Below, piece after piece: positions 1-8,364 of a DNA stretch of 64,000 nt (position 1 is the first letter of the stretch; the number at the start of each line of letters is the position of its first letter). Source of the DNA: Ectothiorhodospira mobilis (GTDB lineage: Bacteria > Pseudomonadota > Gammaproteobacteria > Ectothiorhodospirales > Ectothiorhodospiraceae); contig NZ_NRSK01000012.1 of assembly GCF_016584115.1 (NCBI RefSeq), positions 1-64,000 on the forward strand. Reading direction: 5' to 3'. A program made the translations under genes and the position numbers. The notes beneath the pieces are model-generated. The model searched no databases. It was not told the DNA's origin and worked only from the letters and a program-made list of their open reading frames with translations.

Positions 1-103
1 TGTTGGGTCTCGCTTGATTGTATACCGCATGATAAGGCCCCCCTGTTTCATGCGCGGGAGTGGTTGAGTATTGTGGCCGATGATCCAACGCAGGACTGAC
101 CTC

Positions 104-766
104 ATGGCGAGTACCATTCATTCCAACGCGCGAACGACCCCCCAGATCCGGCGTGAGCTCCAGGAGGCACCGTCCAGCGTCAGCGACCCTGAACTGGCGC
201 GGCGGTACGGCATCACCCGTGCAACGGTGCGCAAGTGGCGCCGCCGGCGTACGGAAGTGGAAGACCGCTCGCACTGTCCCCAGACCCTGCACACGACCCT
301 GACGCCGGAGCAGGAGGCGATCGTTGTGCAGGTGCGGGAAGTGGCCCTGCTGTCGCTGGATGATCTGCTGATCGTCGCCCGGGAATTCCTGAACCCGGAT
401 CTCACGCGGGCATCGCTGGACCGCTGCCTGCGTCGGCACGGGGTGGGCAACCTTCAGGCGCTCAAGCGTGAGCAGGCCACAGAGCCCGTGGAGCCGGGGC
501 ACAAGCCGTTTCGGGAGTACGTCCCAGGCTTTGTCCATGTGGATGTCAAGTACCTGCCGCAGATGGCCGACCAGCCTTCGCGCGGCTACCTGCTCGTGGC
601 CATCGACCGCGCGTCGCGCTGGGTCTATCTCGAGGTGCGGCGCTCGAAGACCGCCGAGGCAGCGTGGGGCTTTCTGAAGGGAACCTCGATCAATGACTTT
701 TCCGTCCGCCAATCCATCATACCCATGGGGGACCATGGAATCGCCTCCTGTGATCCAGCGTGTTGA
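104..766 (+). pseudogene. Truncated IS481-like transposase (integrase-fold) gene
   Basis: The reading frame starts with an N-terminal helix-turn-helix (residues about 20-50, ending in a WRRRR basic stretch). It then runs into the beginning of an rve/DDE integrase core: HVDVKYLP holds the first catalytic Asp and VAIDRASRW is the next strand, both typical of IS481-type transposases. Similarity stops at about base 678, where the IS5-family element begins. The last 29 or so codons (to 766) are read-through into that element, and the second Asp and the catalytic Glu are missing. The lost 3' half is not found beyond the IS pair at 3146, so deletion accompanied or followed insertion. An upstream in-frame ATG at 80 is possible; I chose 104 because it begins the conserved part. 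Non-functional. Confidence 0.8.
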
Positions 767-1912
767 TCGGAACCCGACGGGTACAAGGTCACCCAATAGG
801 GGTGATTCTGAAGTGGTTTTCTCCTCTCCATGACCCTGGATAGTCCATCCACCTCATGCGGCCACCCCTTGCAGGTAGGGCCACCGCCGGAGGTTGTACA
901 CGATGTTGTTCAGGCCGATCTTCAATCGCGCCCGGGCCAGACCGATGGTCCGCACCAGTTGTCCCCCCATGGCCGCCTGACTGGCAAACACGTGCTCCAC
1001 CCGCGCCCGCACCTTGGAGCGTTTGTGATTGGCCTTCTGCTGCCGCTCATTCAGCGGCCGGTTCTTTCGGCCCCGGGCGTGGATATGGCTACGGTACCCC
1101 TGGCGGGCCAGTTGCTCTTCCCGTTCCCGGGATCGGTAGGTCGAGTCGGCCCATACGTCCGCGCTGGTGTTGTGCTCGTCCAGGAGGAAGTCGACCATCT
1201 GGCTGTCGTGGACACTGGCATCGGTCACCTCGAAGTGCCGGACCAGCTTGTGCCTGCGGTCGATGCCCACGTGGTTCTTGTAGCCGTAGAAGGTCTTGCC
1301 GTGCTTCTGGGTCCAGCGGGCGTCGCGATCCTTCTGCCGCAGCTTGTTGGGCTGGTCTTCCCAGCCTTCGGGCATCCCGCCCTGCTTGATCGCCTCGTTT
1401 TCCTTGCGGCGGTTGCGCTGGCGGGGGGCCTGAACCATGCTCGCATCCGCGATCTGCCCTTGCCTGGGGATGAAGCCGGCGGCCTCGATCTCCCGCATCA
1501 GCGCGGCAAACAGCTCGTCCACCAGGTCCAGTTCCTTCAGCCGCTCCCGGAACAGCCACACCGTCTTCCCGTCTGGTACTCGTCCCTCCGGGGTCAGGCC
1601 CAGGAAGCGGCAGAAGGAGTAGCGGTCCCGGATCTGGAACTCCACCTGGTCATCCGACAGGTTGTACAGGTGCTGGATCACCAGGACCTTGAACATCAGC
1701 ACCACGTCATACGGCTTGCGGCCGGCCTTGCTCTTGCGGGGCTTGTCGTACACCTTGGCCAGCGTCGGCCTAAAGGCCTCCCAGTCCACCACGCGGTTGA
1801 GCTGGGGCAACGGGTCGCCCAGCTTCTCCAGCAGGGCGTACCGGTCTTCCAGGTCAAAGAATCCAGGCTGCATGGCGAGGGTTCATCCGTTCAGCAGGCT
1901 TTGGGGGTATAG
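679..1912 (-). mobile_element. IS5-family insertion sequence, copy 1
   Basis: This is a unit of about 1,234 bp carrying one minus-strand transposase gene. It sits directly against a second copy with exactly the same internal offset (1,234 bp between the two transposase genes). The left boundary is set by the motif GGGAAC-YTCGATCAATGA, found at 679 and again at 1912 at the start of copy 2. The right boundary is set by loss of identity between copies after GGGGGTATAG. I could not find a clean terminal inverted repeat pairing both ends, so the limits are comparative. It interrupts the IS481-like gene on its left. Confidence 0.75.
854..1873 (-). CDS. IS5-family transposase, copy 1
   Basis: This 339-residue DDE transposase of the IS5 group catalyses cut-and-paste movement of its element. 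The N-terminal DUF772-type domain (residues about 1-120, with the GRKPYDVVLMFKVL stretch) and the DDE core (about 130-325) are complete. Catalytic candidates are Asp in IADASM, Asp in WADSTYRS and Glu in ARVEHVF. The ATG at 1873 fits the family length. It differs from copy 2 at about ten residues (for example VDWEAF versus VAWEAF, TQKHG versus TKKHG). The reading frame is uninterrupted, so activity is possible. Confidence 0.93.
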   Translation of the reverse strand: MQPGFFDLEDRYALLEKLGDPLPQLNRVVDWEAFRPTLAKVYDKPRKSKAGRKPYDVVLMFKVLVIQHLYNLSDDQVEFQIRDRYSFCRFLGLTPEGRVPDGKTVWLFRERLKELDLVDELFAALMREIEAAGFIPRQGQIADASMVQAPRQRNRRKENEAIKQGGMPEGWEDQPNKLRQKDRDARWTQKHGKTFYGYKNHVGIDRRHKLVRHFEVTDASVHDSQMVDFLLDEHNTSADVWADSTYRSREREEQLARQGYRSHIHARGRKNRPLNERQQKANHKRSKVRARVEHVFASQAAMGGQLVRTIGLARARLKIGLNNIVYNLRRWPYLQGVAA

Positions 1913-3146
1913 GGAACTTCGATCAATGAGTTCCCTTTCCTCAAATCAGTCATGCCCGTTCAGGTTCATGGATTCATAGCCCATGACCTTGCGTGATGAT
2001 CGGAACCGGGCGGTTATGCGGGCAACCAGGAGAGGTAATCGCGAGGCGGTTGCACCCCTCATCATAGCTCCGGATAGCTCATCCTCCTCATGCGGCCACC
2101 CCTTGCAGGTAGGGCCACCGCCGGAGGTTGTACACGATGTTGTTCAGGCCGATCTTCAATCGCGCCCGGGCCAGACCGATGGTCCGCACCAGTTGTCCCC
2201 CCATGGCCGCCTGACTGGCAAACACGTGCTCCACCCGCGCCCGCACCTTGGAGCGTTTGTGATTGGCCTTCTGCTGCCGCTCATTCAGCGGCCGGTTCTT
2301 TCGGCCCCGGGCGTGGATATGGCTACGGTACCCCTGGCGGGCCAGTTGCTCTTCCCGTTCCCGGGATCGGTAGGCCGAGTCGGCCCATACGTCCGCGCTG
2401 GTGTTGTGCTCGTCCAGGAGGAAGTCGATCATCTGGCTGTCGTGGACACTGGCATCGGTCACCTCGAAGTGCCGAACCAGCTTGTGCCTGCGGTCGATGC
2501 CCACGTGGTTCTTGTAGCCGTAGAAGGTCTTGCCGTGCTTCTTGGTCCAGCGGGCGTCGCGATCCTTCTGCCGCAGCTTGTTGGGCTGGTCTTCCCAGCC
2601 TTCGGGCATCTCGCCCTGCTTGATCGCCTCGTTCTCCTTGCGGCGGTTGCGCTGGCGGGGGGGCTGCACCAGGCTCGCGTCCACGATCTGCCCTTGCCTG
2701 GGGATGAAGCCGGCGGCCTCGATCTCCCGCATCAGCGCGGCAAACAGCTCGTCCACCAGCTCCAGTTCCTTCAGCCGCTCCCGGAACAGCCATACCGTCT
2801 TCCCGTCCGGTACTCGCCCCTCCGGGGTCAGGCCCAGGAAGCGGCAGAAGGAGTAGCGGTCCCGGATCTGGAACTCCACCTGGTCATCCGACAAGTTGTA
2901 CAGGTGCTGGATCACCAGGACCTTGAACATCAGCACCACGTCATAGGGCTTGCGGCCGGCCTTGCTCTTGCGGGGCTTGTCGTACACCTTGGCCAGCGTT
3001 GGCCTAAAGGCCTCCCAGGCCACCACGCGGTTGAGCTGGGGCAACGGGTCGCCCAGCTTCTCCAGCAGGGCGTACCGGTCTTCCAGGTCAAAGAATCCAG
3101 GCTGCATGGCGAGGGTTCATCCGTTCAGCAGGCTTTGGGGGTATAG
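1913..3146 (-). mobile_element. IS5-family insertion sequence, copy 2 (tandem)
   Basis: The second unit is in the same orientation and starts at the base where copy 1 ends. The transposase part matches copy 1 almost base for base, while the roughly 175 bp beyond the transposase stop match copy 1 at only about two thirds of positions, without gaps over most of the length. Right of 3146 the sequence changes to unrelated DNA (TGCACGGGATGG), so either the element ends here or its outermost bases are lost. Copy 1 continues into GGAACTTCGATC because copy 2 follows. Confidence 0.75.
2088..3107 (-). CDS. IS5-family transposase, copy 2
   Basis: This 339-residue transposase has the same domain layout as copy 1: an N-terminal domain to about residue 120, then a DDE core with Asp in IVDASL, Asp in WADSAYRS and Glu in ARVEHVF. 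The IVDASL form is the usual IS5-group motif, so this copy looks closer to the family consensus than copy 1 (IADASM). No frameshift or stop is seen. Its start lies about 105 bp from the first glycosyltransferase gene, pointing away from it. Confidence 0.93.
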   Translation of the reverse strand: MQPGFFDLEDRYALLEKLGDPLPQLNRVVAWEAFRPTLAKVYDKPRKSKAGRKPYDVVLMFKVLVIQHLYNLSDDQVEFQIRDRYSFCRFLGLTPEGRVPDGKTVWLFRERLKELELVDELFAALMREIEAAGFIPRQGQIVDASLVQPPRQRNRRKENEAIKQGEMPEGWEDQPNKLRQKDRDARWTKKHGKTFYGYKNHVGIDRRHKLVRHFEVTDASVHDSQMIDFLLDEHNTSADVWADSAYRSREREEQLARQGYRSHIHARGRKNRPLNERQQKANHKRSKVRARVEHVFASQAAMGGQLVRTIGLARARLKIGLNNIVYNLRRWPYLQGVAA

Positions 3147-3212
3147 TGCACGGGATGGGGCGATTTTTCGAGGTGCCCTGTTGTATACTTGCGGGCCTAC
3201 CCTCGTTTAATC

Positions 3213-4424
3213 ATGCACGAACCCTCATCTCCCTGCTCCGGATTTCTCATGCTCAACGACAAGGTTAAACCCCCGGGCGCCCAAAGCCTGTCTTCACAAG
3301 TCTGCTTTTTCATTCCTAGCTTTGGGGACGGCGGTGTCGAAAGGATGCTCGTCAACACTGCCCGAGGCATGATCTCTCTCGGAGCCCGGGTCGACTTTAT
3401 CGTCAACCAGACACATGCCCCTTATCTCGAACAACTCCCCGAAAGCCTCAGGCTGATTGAGCTTAAGGAAGACTCAAAAAGGAGCATCATCCGAAAGTTT
3501 CGCGAGTACTTAAAAACATATAAACCGGATGCAGTGATCTCGGCAAAAGGCAGAGATCACCGCATAGCAATAGCCGCCAAAAAGGTGGGTCCGCCTGAAA
3601 CCCGGTTCTACTTTCGGCTCGGAACTGCGGTGTCCGCAAGAATCGATAACCGACGGATCCACCCCCTGAGACGTTGGTGGAAGCTTCGTGGTATCCGACG
3701 CCTCTACGCACAGGCAGACGGGATCATTGCCGTGTCCGAAGGCGTAGCGGAAGACATTGCACAAAGCGCATGTATCCCTCGATCAGAAATCACCGTCATC
3801 CGCAATCCGAACATCACACCGGAATTCTTCCAGATGGGAGCAGAACCACCGGAACATCCGTGGTTCGAAAACTCATCGATTCCCGTCATCGTCGGCATGG
3901 GAGGCCTTCGTCGGCAAAAGGACTTCCCAACACTGCTCCGCGCCTTTGCAAAGCTGCGGACCCATCGACCCGCACGACTGGTGATCTTTGGGGAGGGCCG
4001 CCAGCACGAGAGGCTGGAATCACTGGCGCGGGGACTTGGTATCGCCGAAGACGTCGACTTGCCCGGCTTCACTCGCAACCCCTATTCACACCTGAGTTGC
4101 TCAGCGATGTTTGTCCTCTCATCGCTTTGGGAGGGGTCGCCGAATGTACTGACCGAAGCCATGGCTTTGGGCACCCCGGTTGTCGCGACTGATTGTCACA
4201 GCGGCCCCAGAGAAATCCTGGACGGAGGTCGGCTGGGCAAACTGGTCCCCGTTGGCGACCCTGAAGCCCTGGCCCGGGCAATGCAGGAGACACTGGACCG
4301 GCCGTGGTCGACTAACGACCTTAAGGCAGCCACAGCAGAATACACGATGGAAAAAAGCGCCGGGCGATATCTGGATACCATGGGAATCGATATCCGAAAC
4401 GCCAACAGCCACATTCAGAGATAA
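3213..4424 (+). CDS. GT4-family glycosyltransferase (polysaccharide island, paralogue 1)
   Basis: This is a GT-B fold retaining glycosyltransferase, predicted to add a sugar to a lipid-linked or exported glycan at the cytoplasmic face of the inner membrane. The N-terminal domain opens with FFIPSFGDGGVERML, the glycine-rich acceptor-site loop. The C-terminal domain holds GGLRRQKDFPTLLRAF, then SSLWEGSPNVLTEAMALG with the E-x7-E nucleotide-sugar motif. It is closely related to the genes at 6248 and 8351. Start choice is uncertain: ATG 3213 and ATG 3249 are both plausible and neither has a clear ribosome-binding site. The coding sequence is visibly AT-richer than the distal genes, which suggests transfer. 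Donor and acceptor sugars cannot be read from sequence. Confidence 0.88.
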   Translation: MHEPSSPCSGFLMLNDKVKPPGAQSLSSQVCFFIPSFGDGGVERMLVNTARGMISLGARVDFIVNQTHAPYLEQLPESLRLIELKEDSKRSIIRKFREYLKTYKPDAVISAKGRDHRIAIAAKKVGPPETRFYFRLGTAVSARIDNRRIHPLRRWWKLRGIRRLYAQADGIIAVSEGVAEDIAQSACIPRSEITVIRNPNITPEFFQMGAEPPEHPWFENSSIPVIVGMGGLRRQKDFPTLLRAFAKLRTHRPARLVIFGEGRQHERLESLARGLGIAEDVDLPGFTRNPYSHLSCSAMFVLSSLWEGSPNVLTEAMALGTPVVATDCHSGPREILDGGRLGKLVPVGDPEALARAMQETLDRPWSTNDLKAATAEYTMEKSAGRYLDTMGIDIRNANSHIQR

Positions 4425-4436
4425 GAAAATTGTATC

Positions 4437-6251
4437 ATGTGCGGTATTGCCGGAATCCTGATGCGCTCAAACGTGCCAGACCGAAACACACTCGAAACCA
4501 CGGCACAAATGCTCCGCCACCGGGGTCCAGACGATTTCGGCATTCACGTGGAAGGGCCGCTGGGGCTCGTCCATACGCGACTGTCTATCGTGGACCTGAA
4601 AGGCGGTCATCAGCCCCTAGAAGGCCCGGACGGCCAACAGGTGCTAGTGGCCAACGGGGAGATCTACAACGACCCCGAACTGCGCGAAGTCCATGCTCAC
4701 CGCGGCATCCAACCGCGAACCAGGTCAGACTCGGAAAGCATCCTGCATGCCTATGCCTTGAAAGGCATCGACGGTGTGGCAGACCTTCATGGCATGTTTG
4801 CCTTCGCCCTCTTCGACCGCAGGGACGGCAGTCTTTTGCTTGGCCGAGACCGTATAGGCATCAAGCCTCTGTTCGTCGCGCGCCTGCAGGATCGCATCGC
4901 ATTCGCATCGGAGATCAAGGCCCTCCTGCCCCTGCTGCCCCGACAGCCGGACCTTGAACCGGGCGCCATTGCCCAGTTCCTCGAAAACCAGTTTAGCACC
5001 GGGCCTCACACAGTATTCCGGGGCATCGAACGCCTGGAGCCAGGGACCTGCCTGCGCATCAGCCCGGATCTGGACTGCCAATCGGTCCGTTACTGGTCCG
5101 CACTCAACGTGAAGACCCAGGATATTGGCCTCGAAGAGGCGACTGAAACATTCGAGTCGCTTTTCAATAAGGTGATCCGAGAACACATGCGCGCCGACGT
5201 GCCGTTCGGGCTGTTCCTGTCCGGGGGCCTGGATTCCAGCATTCTGGCCAGTGAACTCACCCGACGTATGAATACGCCCCTCCAAACCTTTTCCGTAGGG
5301 TTCAAGGGGGCCAGGATGGATGACGAACTGGATGCTGCCACAGCGCTTGCCAAACGGCTCGGCACTCACCACACCCCTATGGAACTGACCCGCGATCAAG
5401 TCTTTGGCCGGCTGGTGCACAGTATCTGGGCAGCGGATGAGCTGATGCGGGACTACGCCAATCTCCCCACCTCGCTGCTCTCGGAAACCGCGGCCCGAGA
5501 CCTGAAGGTGGTGTTTTCTGGCGAGGGTGGGGACGAAGCCTTTGCCGGCTACCGCCGGTACCGCCCCTCCATGGAAAGGCGGCTCAAAGCCCTCCTGCGT
5601 CCCGGATCCGGCGGTTTTCGCACTCGTGGCCAGTGGAGTGGCCGCCAGGCTTCCCGAACCTTCGGTCCAGCCCTGCACCGCGCCATAAAAGAGACCAGAC
5701 AGCCCTTCATCAATGCCTGGCAGGGCACGCCCGGGTACTGGTCGGACATCCAGCGTTCCCAGTACACCGACCTGACCACCGCACTCCCCGACAACCTACT
5801 GGTCAAGACCGATCGCATGACGATGGGATTCGGGCTCGAGGGGCGGGTGCCGTTCTGCGACCATCGCATCATTGAGTTCGGGCTCTCACTGCCAGACGAA
5901 CTCAAGATCCGGGGTCGAGAAGGCAAGCATTTCCTCAAACACTGGGCCGAAAGCCGCCTACCCGCCACGCATCTAAGACAGCCCAAGCGCGGTTTCCATG
6001 TTCCAATCGGTGAATGGCTCCAGGGGGAATTCCTGGACCGCTTGGGCAAACGACTGACTAACAACCGGGCGGTGAACGAGTGGTTCCGCCCCGAGGGCAT
6101 CAGTGCGCTGATCGAGAATCAGCGCCGCTTTGGTACGGCCAGCCGGGAGCTTTGGTGCGTGATGCAGTTTGCCATCTGGCACCGGCTGTTCGTGGAAGGC
6201 CCTATCCAGGTGCCTCGGACATTCGAAGACCCACTGGACTGGATCATATGA
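4437..6251 (+). CDS. asnB: Asparagine synthase-type glutamine amidotransferase
   Basis: This 604-residue class II amidotransferase starts MCGIAGIL; Cys2 becomes the N-terminal nucleophile that hydrolyses glutamine. The first roughly 210 residues are the glutaminase domain. The synthetase domain carries the pyrophosphatase loop LFLSGGLDSS (near residue 262), where ATP activates the carboxylate. It lies 12 bp after one glycosyltransferase gene and overlaps the next by ATGA, so it is co-translated with the glycan genes. In such loci AsnB homologues often amidate uronic acid residues of a polysaccharide rather than make free asparagine. That role is inferred from context; asparagine synthesis remains possible. 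Confidence 0.9.
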   Translation: MCGIAGILMRSNVPDRNTLETTAQMLRHRGPDDFGIHVEGPLGLVHTRLSIVDLKGGHQPLEGPDGQQVLVANGEIYNDPELREVHAHRGIQPRTRSDSESILHAYALKGIDGVADLHGMFAFALFDRRDGSLLLGRDRIGIKPLFVARLQDRIAFASEIKALLPLLPRQPDLEPGAIAQFLENQFSTGPHTVFRGIERLEPGTCLRISPDLDCQSVRYWSALNVKTQDIGLEEATETFESLFNKVIREHMRADVPFGLFLSGGLDSSILASELTRRMNTPLQTFSVGFKGARMDDELDAATALAKRLGTHHTPMELTRDQVFGRLVHSIWAADELMRDYANLPTSLLSETAARDLKVVFSGEGGDEAFAGYRRYRPSMERRLKALLRPGSGGFRTRGQWSGRQASRTFGPALHRAIKETRQPFINAWQGTPGYWSDIQRSQYTDLTTALPDNLLVKTDRMTMGFGLEGRVPFCDHRIIEFGLSLPDELKIRGREGKHFLKHWAESRLPATHLRQPKRGFHVPIGEWLQGEFLDRLGKRLTNNRAVNEWFRPEGISALIENQRRFGTASRELWCVMQFAIWHRLFVEGPIQVPRTFEDPLDWII

Positions 6252-7360
6252 CCGTCGCTAAAATCAGCTGTTTCTTTTCCACCTCCGGCCACAGCGGCGT
6301 GGACCGCATCATGCAGCGGCTGCTGCCGGCCATGGCCGCACGCGGTCACGAAATCACTCTCCTCAAGCTCCAGGACCACGGACCGCATCTCGAGTCAAGC
6401 AAAAACCTCTCCGTCGTCGAGTTACGGGCCAGCCATGTCTCTACCTCGCTGGGGGAACTGGTAAACCATCTGAAGGAATGGCAACCGAATGTCCTGTTCA
6501 CCGACAAGGACAAAGTCAATCGTATGGCCCGCCGAGCGCGGAACCGTGCCGGTACGGATACCCGGCTCATTATGCGAAACGGCACCACGGTGAGCGTGGA
6601 CCTGGCCCAGAGAAAGCCCTTCGACCGCTGGCTGCAACGCCGCTCCATGCGACTTACGTATGCCGATTCCGACGCTGCCCTCATGCCTTCCAGGGGCGCG
6701 GCCGATGACTTTATCTCCGTCACCGGCCTCCAGCCCGAACGGGTACAGGTCGTACCCAGCCCGGTGGTCTGCGACGAGCTCTTCGAGCTGGCCAGGCAGC
6801 CTGTGGAGCATCACTGGCTAAAGGACAAGCAGTACCCAGTGATTCTGGGGGTCGGCGAGCTCTGCGTGAGAAAGGATTTCGAAACCCTGATCCGGGCCTT
6901 TGCCTACACCCGGACCCACCGGCCAGCCCGGCTGATTATCCTGGGGCGCGGAAAACGACGGGAACGCCTGATGGCGCTCGCCGACGAACTTGGTGTGGCC
7001 GAAGACGTCGATCTCCCCGGCTTCGATCCCAACCCCTACCGCTACATGCGCCGGGCCGACGCCTTTGCCCTTTCTTCCCGCTGGGAGGGCCTAGGCCTGG
7101 TGCTGGTCGAAGCCTTGGCCCTTGGTCTTCCGGTGGTGGCAACGGATTGCCCCAGCGGACCACAGGAAATTCTACAAGGCGGACGCATCGGACCTCTGGT
7201 ACCCGTTGGTGACGATCGGGCCCTGGCAACGGGGCTTGCATCCTTACTGGATAACCCACCTGACAAAAAGCTCATGCAGGCAGCCGTGGCTCCATACCAC
7301 GTGCGGGCGAGCACCTCTGCCTATTTGGAGGCCATGGGCCTGGATACTTTCCCGCAATAG
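6248..7360 (+). CDS. GT4-family glycosyltransferase (paralogue 2)
   Basis: This 370-residue GT-B glycosyltransferase starts at the ATG that overlaps the asnB stop (ATGA), which fixes the start. The opening FFSTSGHSGVDRIM corresponds to the GGVERM loop of the other two paralogues. The C-terminal part keeps VGELCVRKDFETLIRAF, the VDLPGFDPNPY segment, and SSRWEGLGLVLVEALALG with the E-x7-E motif. The substitution of GLGLVLVE for GSPNVLTE near the donor site suggests a different donor sugar from paralogues 1 and 3. Cytoplasmic or peripherally membrane-bound, acting in surface-glycan assembly by context. Confidence 0.9.
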   Translation: MTVAKISCFFSTSGHSGVDRIMQRLLPAMAARGHEITLLKLQDHGPHLESSKNLSVVELRASHVSTSLGELVNHLKEWQPNVLFTDKDKVNRMARRARNRAGTDTRLIMRNGTTVSVDLAQRKPFDRWLQRRSMRLTYADSDAALMPSRGAADDFISVTGLQPERVQVVPSPVVCDELFELARQPVEHHWLKDKQYPVILGVGELCVRKDFETLIRAFAYTRTHRPARLIILGRGKRRERLMALADELGVAEDVDLPGFDPNPYRYMRRADAFALSSRWEGLGLVLVEALALGLPVVATDCPSGPQEILQGGRIGPLVPVGDDRALATGLASLLDNPPDKKLMQAAVAPYHVRASTSAYLEAMGLDTFPQ

Positions 7361-7500
7361 GCGGTTTGCTCGGACCTCGTGCATCTTCAAGACCGATACC
7401 ATAAAATCCCCGCAACTGGAGCATGGGTCTACCAAGGGAGCGTCCTGTACCCACCAACTCTCGCTTCAATCCCAATCGAAACCAGGAGACATAATCACCC

Positions 7501-8364
7501 GTGATGCGCCGATTCTTCGTTGTTGGATGCTCCAGGTCCGGCACGTCTCTCGTCCAACATCGCCTCGCGATGCACCCAGACATTTTCTCACTCCCGGAAA
7601 CTGACTTCTTCGGCCGCCTGCTCGGCAATCGGATCTGGACATTACTGGGCACAGCCGGTCTGGTTCGTAGGAAGGCGGCCAAACGCGCACTGACCCACCT
7701 TGGCCACGTCATGGAACGCCCCATTGAGAAGCCTGACTGGAAGCCTCTGATGTCCACCGCAGAAAATGTCACCCTTTTTATCGAATCGATGGACCGCCTC
7801 GCGAGCGAACAAGAATGTTCGGCATGGATCGAGAAGACGCCAAAACACTTCCGCTACATCCCCCAGATCGCCTCTTACATCCCGGATGCTCAATTTCTAC
7901 ATGTTGTACGGGAAGGACGTGCCGTAGTCGCATCAATCCGTGATCGCGCCCAAAAATACCCAGCTGCCTTTGGCCATCAGATGGATCCGCGTTACGGGAT
8001 CCGCTTGTGGAATGCCGCCGTGCGCCGTGCCGCTAACCGATGTGCGCGGGGAAAGGACCATTTCATTTTCTACGAGGATTTCTGCAAGGACCCTGAGCGG
8101 GCCTTGCGCCAGGCCTGCATGTTGTGGGGCCTAGCATATGATGCCCGGATGCTGAGTGATCAAGGTGCCACCCATTCTATCGCGCGCCCGGAGGAAACCT
8201 GGAAATCCAACGTTGCCCACAACATCAAGCCAGCCACCTCGAAATTCGAGGAGGTATTCTCCGAATCCGAGAAAGCCTTCGTGGAAAAACACCTGGACTG
8301 GGCTGCCTATGAATCGCTCCGCCACTGCGTGGAAGCCAGAGAAACCCGGCATGCCTCGCCCTGA
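7501..8364 (+). CDS. PAPS-dependent sulfotransferase (glycan modification)
   Basis: This 287-residue sulfotransferase-3-type protein transfers sulfate from 3'-phosphoadenylyl sulfate. The 5'-phosphosulfate loop is VGCSRSGTSLVQ (residues about 8-19), and a 3'-phosphate-binding stretch HVVREGRAVVASIRDRA lies near residues 132-148. GTG 7501 and ATG 7504 are adjacent; AGGAG at 7484-7488 suits either. A 140-bp gap separates it from the preceding gene, so it may have its own promoter. It overlaps the next glycosyltransferase by 14 bases. By context it sulfates the polysaccharide of this island, or a small molecule; the acceptor is unknown. Confidence 0.85.
   Translation: MMRRFFVVGCSRSGTSLVQHRLAMHPDIFSLPETDFFGRLLGNRIWTLLGTAGLVRRKAAKRALTHLGHVMERPIEKPDWKPLMSTAENVTLFIESMDRLASEQECSAWIEKTPKHFRYIPQIASYIPDAQFLHVVREGRAVVASIRDRAQKYPAAFGHQMDPRYGIRLWNAAVRRAANRCARGKDHFIFYEDFCKDPERALRQACMLWGLAYDARMLSDQGATHSIARPEETWKSNVAHNIKPATSKFEEVFSESEKAFVEKHLDWAAYESLRHCVEARETRHASP

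Noticed and set aside
1-70. The window opening with TGTTGGG, possibly the left inverted repeat of the IS481-like element.
   Set aside because: IS481 elements often begin with TGT, but without sequence to the left, or a matching right end, the boundary cannot be supported.
830-3146. Long plus-strand frames across both IS elements.
   Set aside because: They are antisense to the two transposase genes and their sequence has no family resemblance; the transposase frames carry the conserved motifs.
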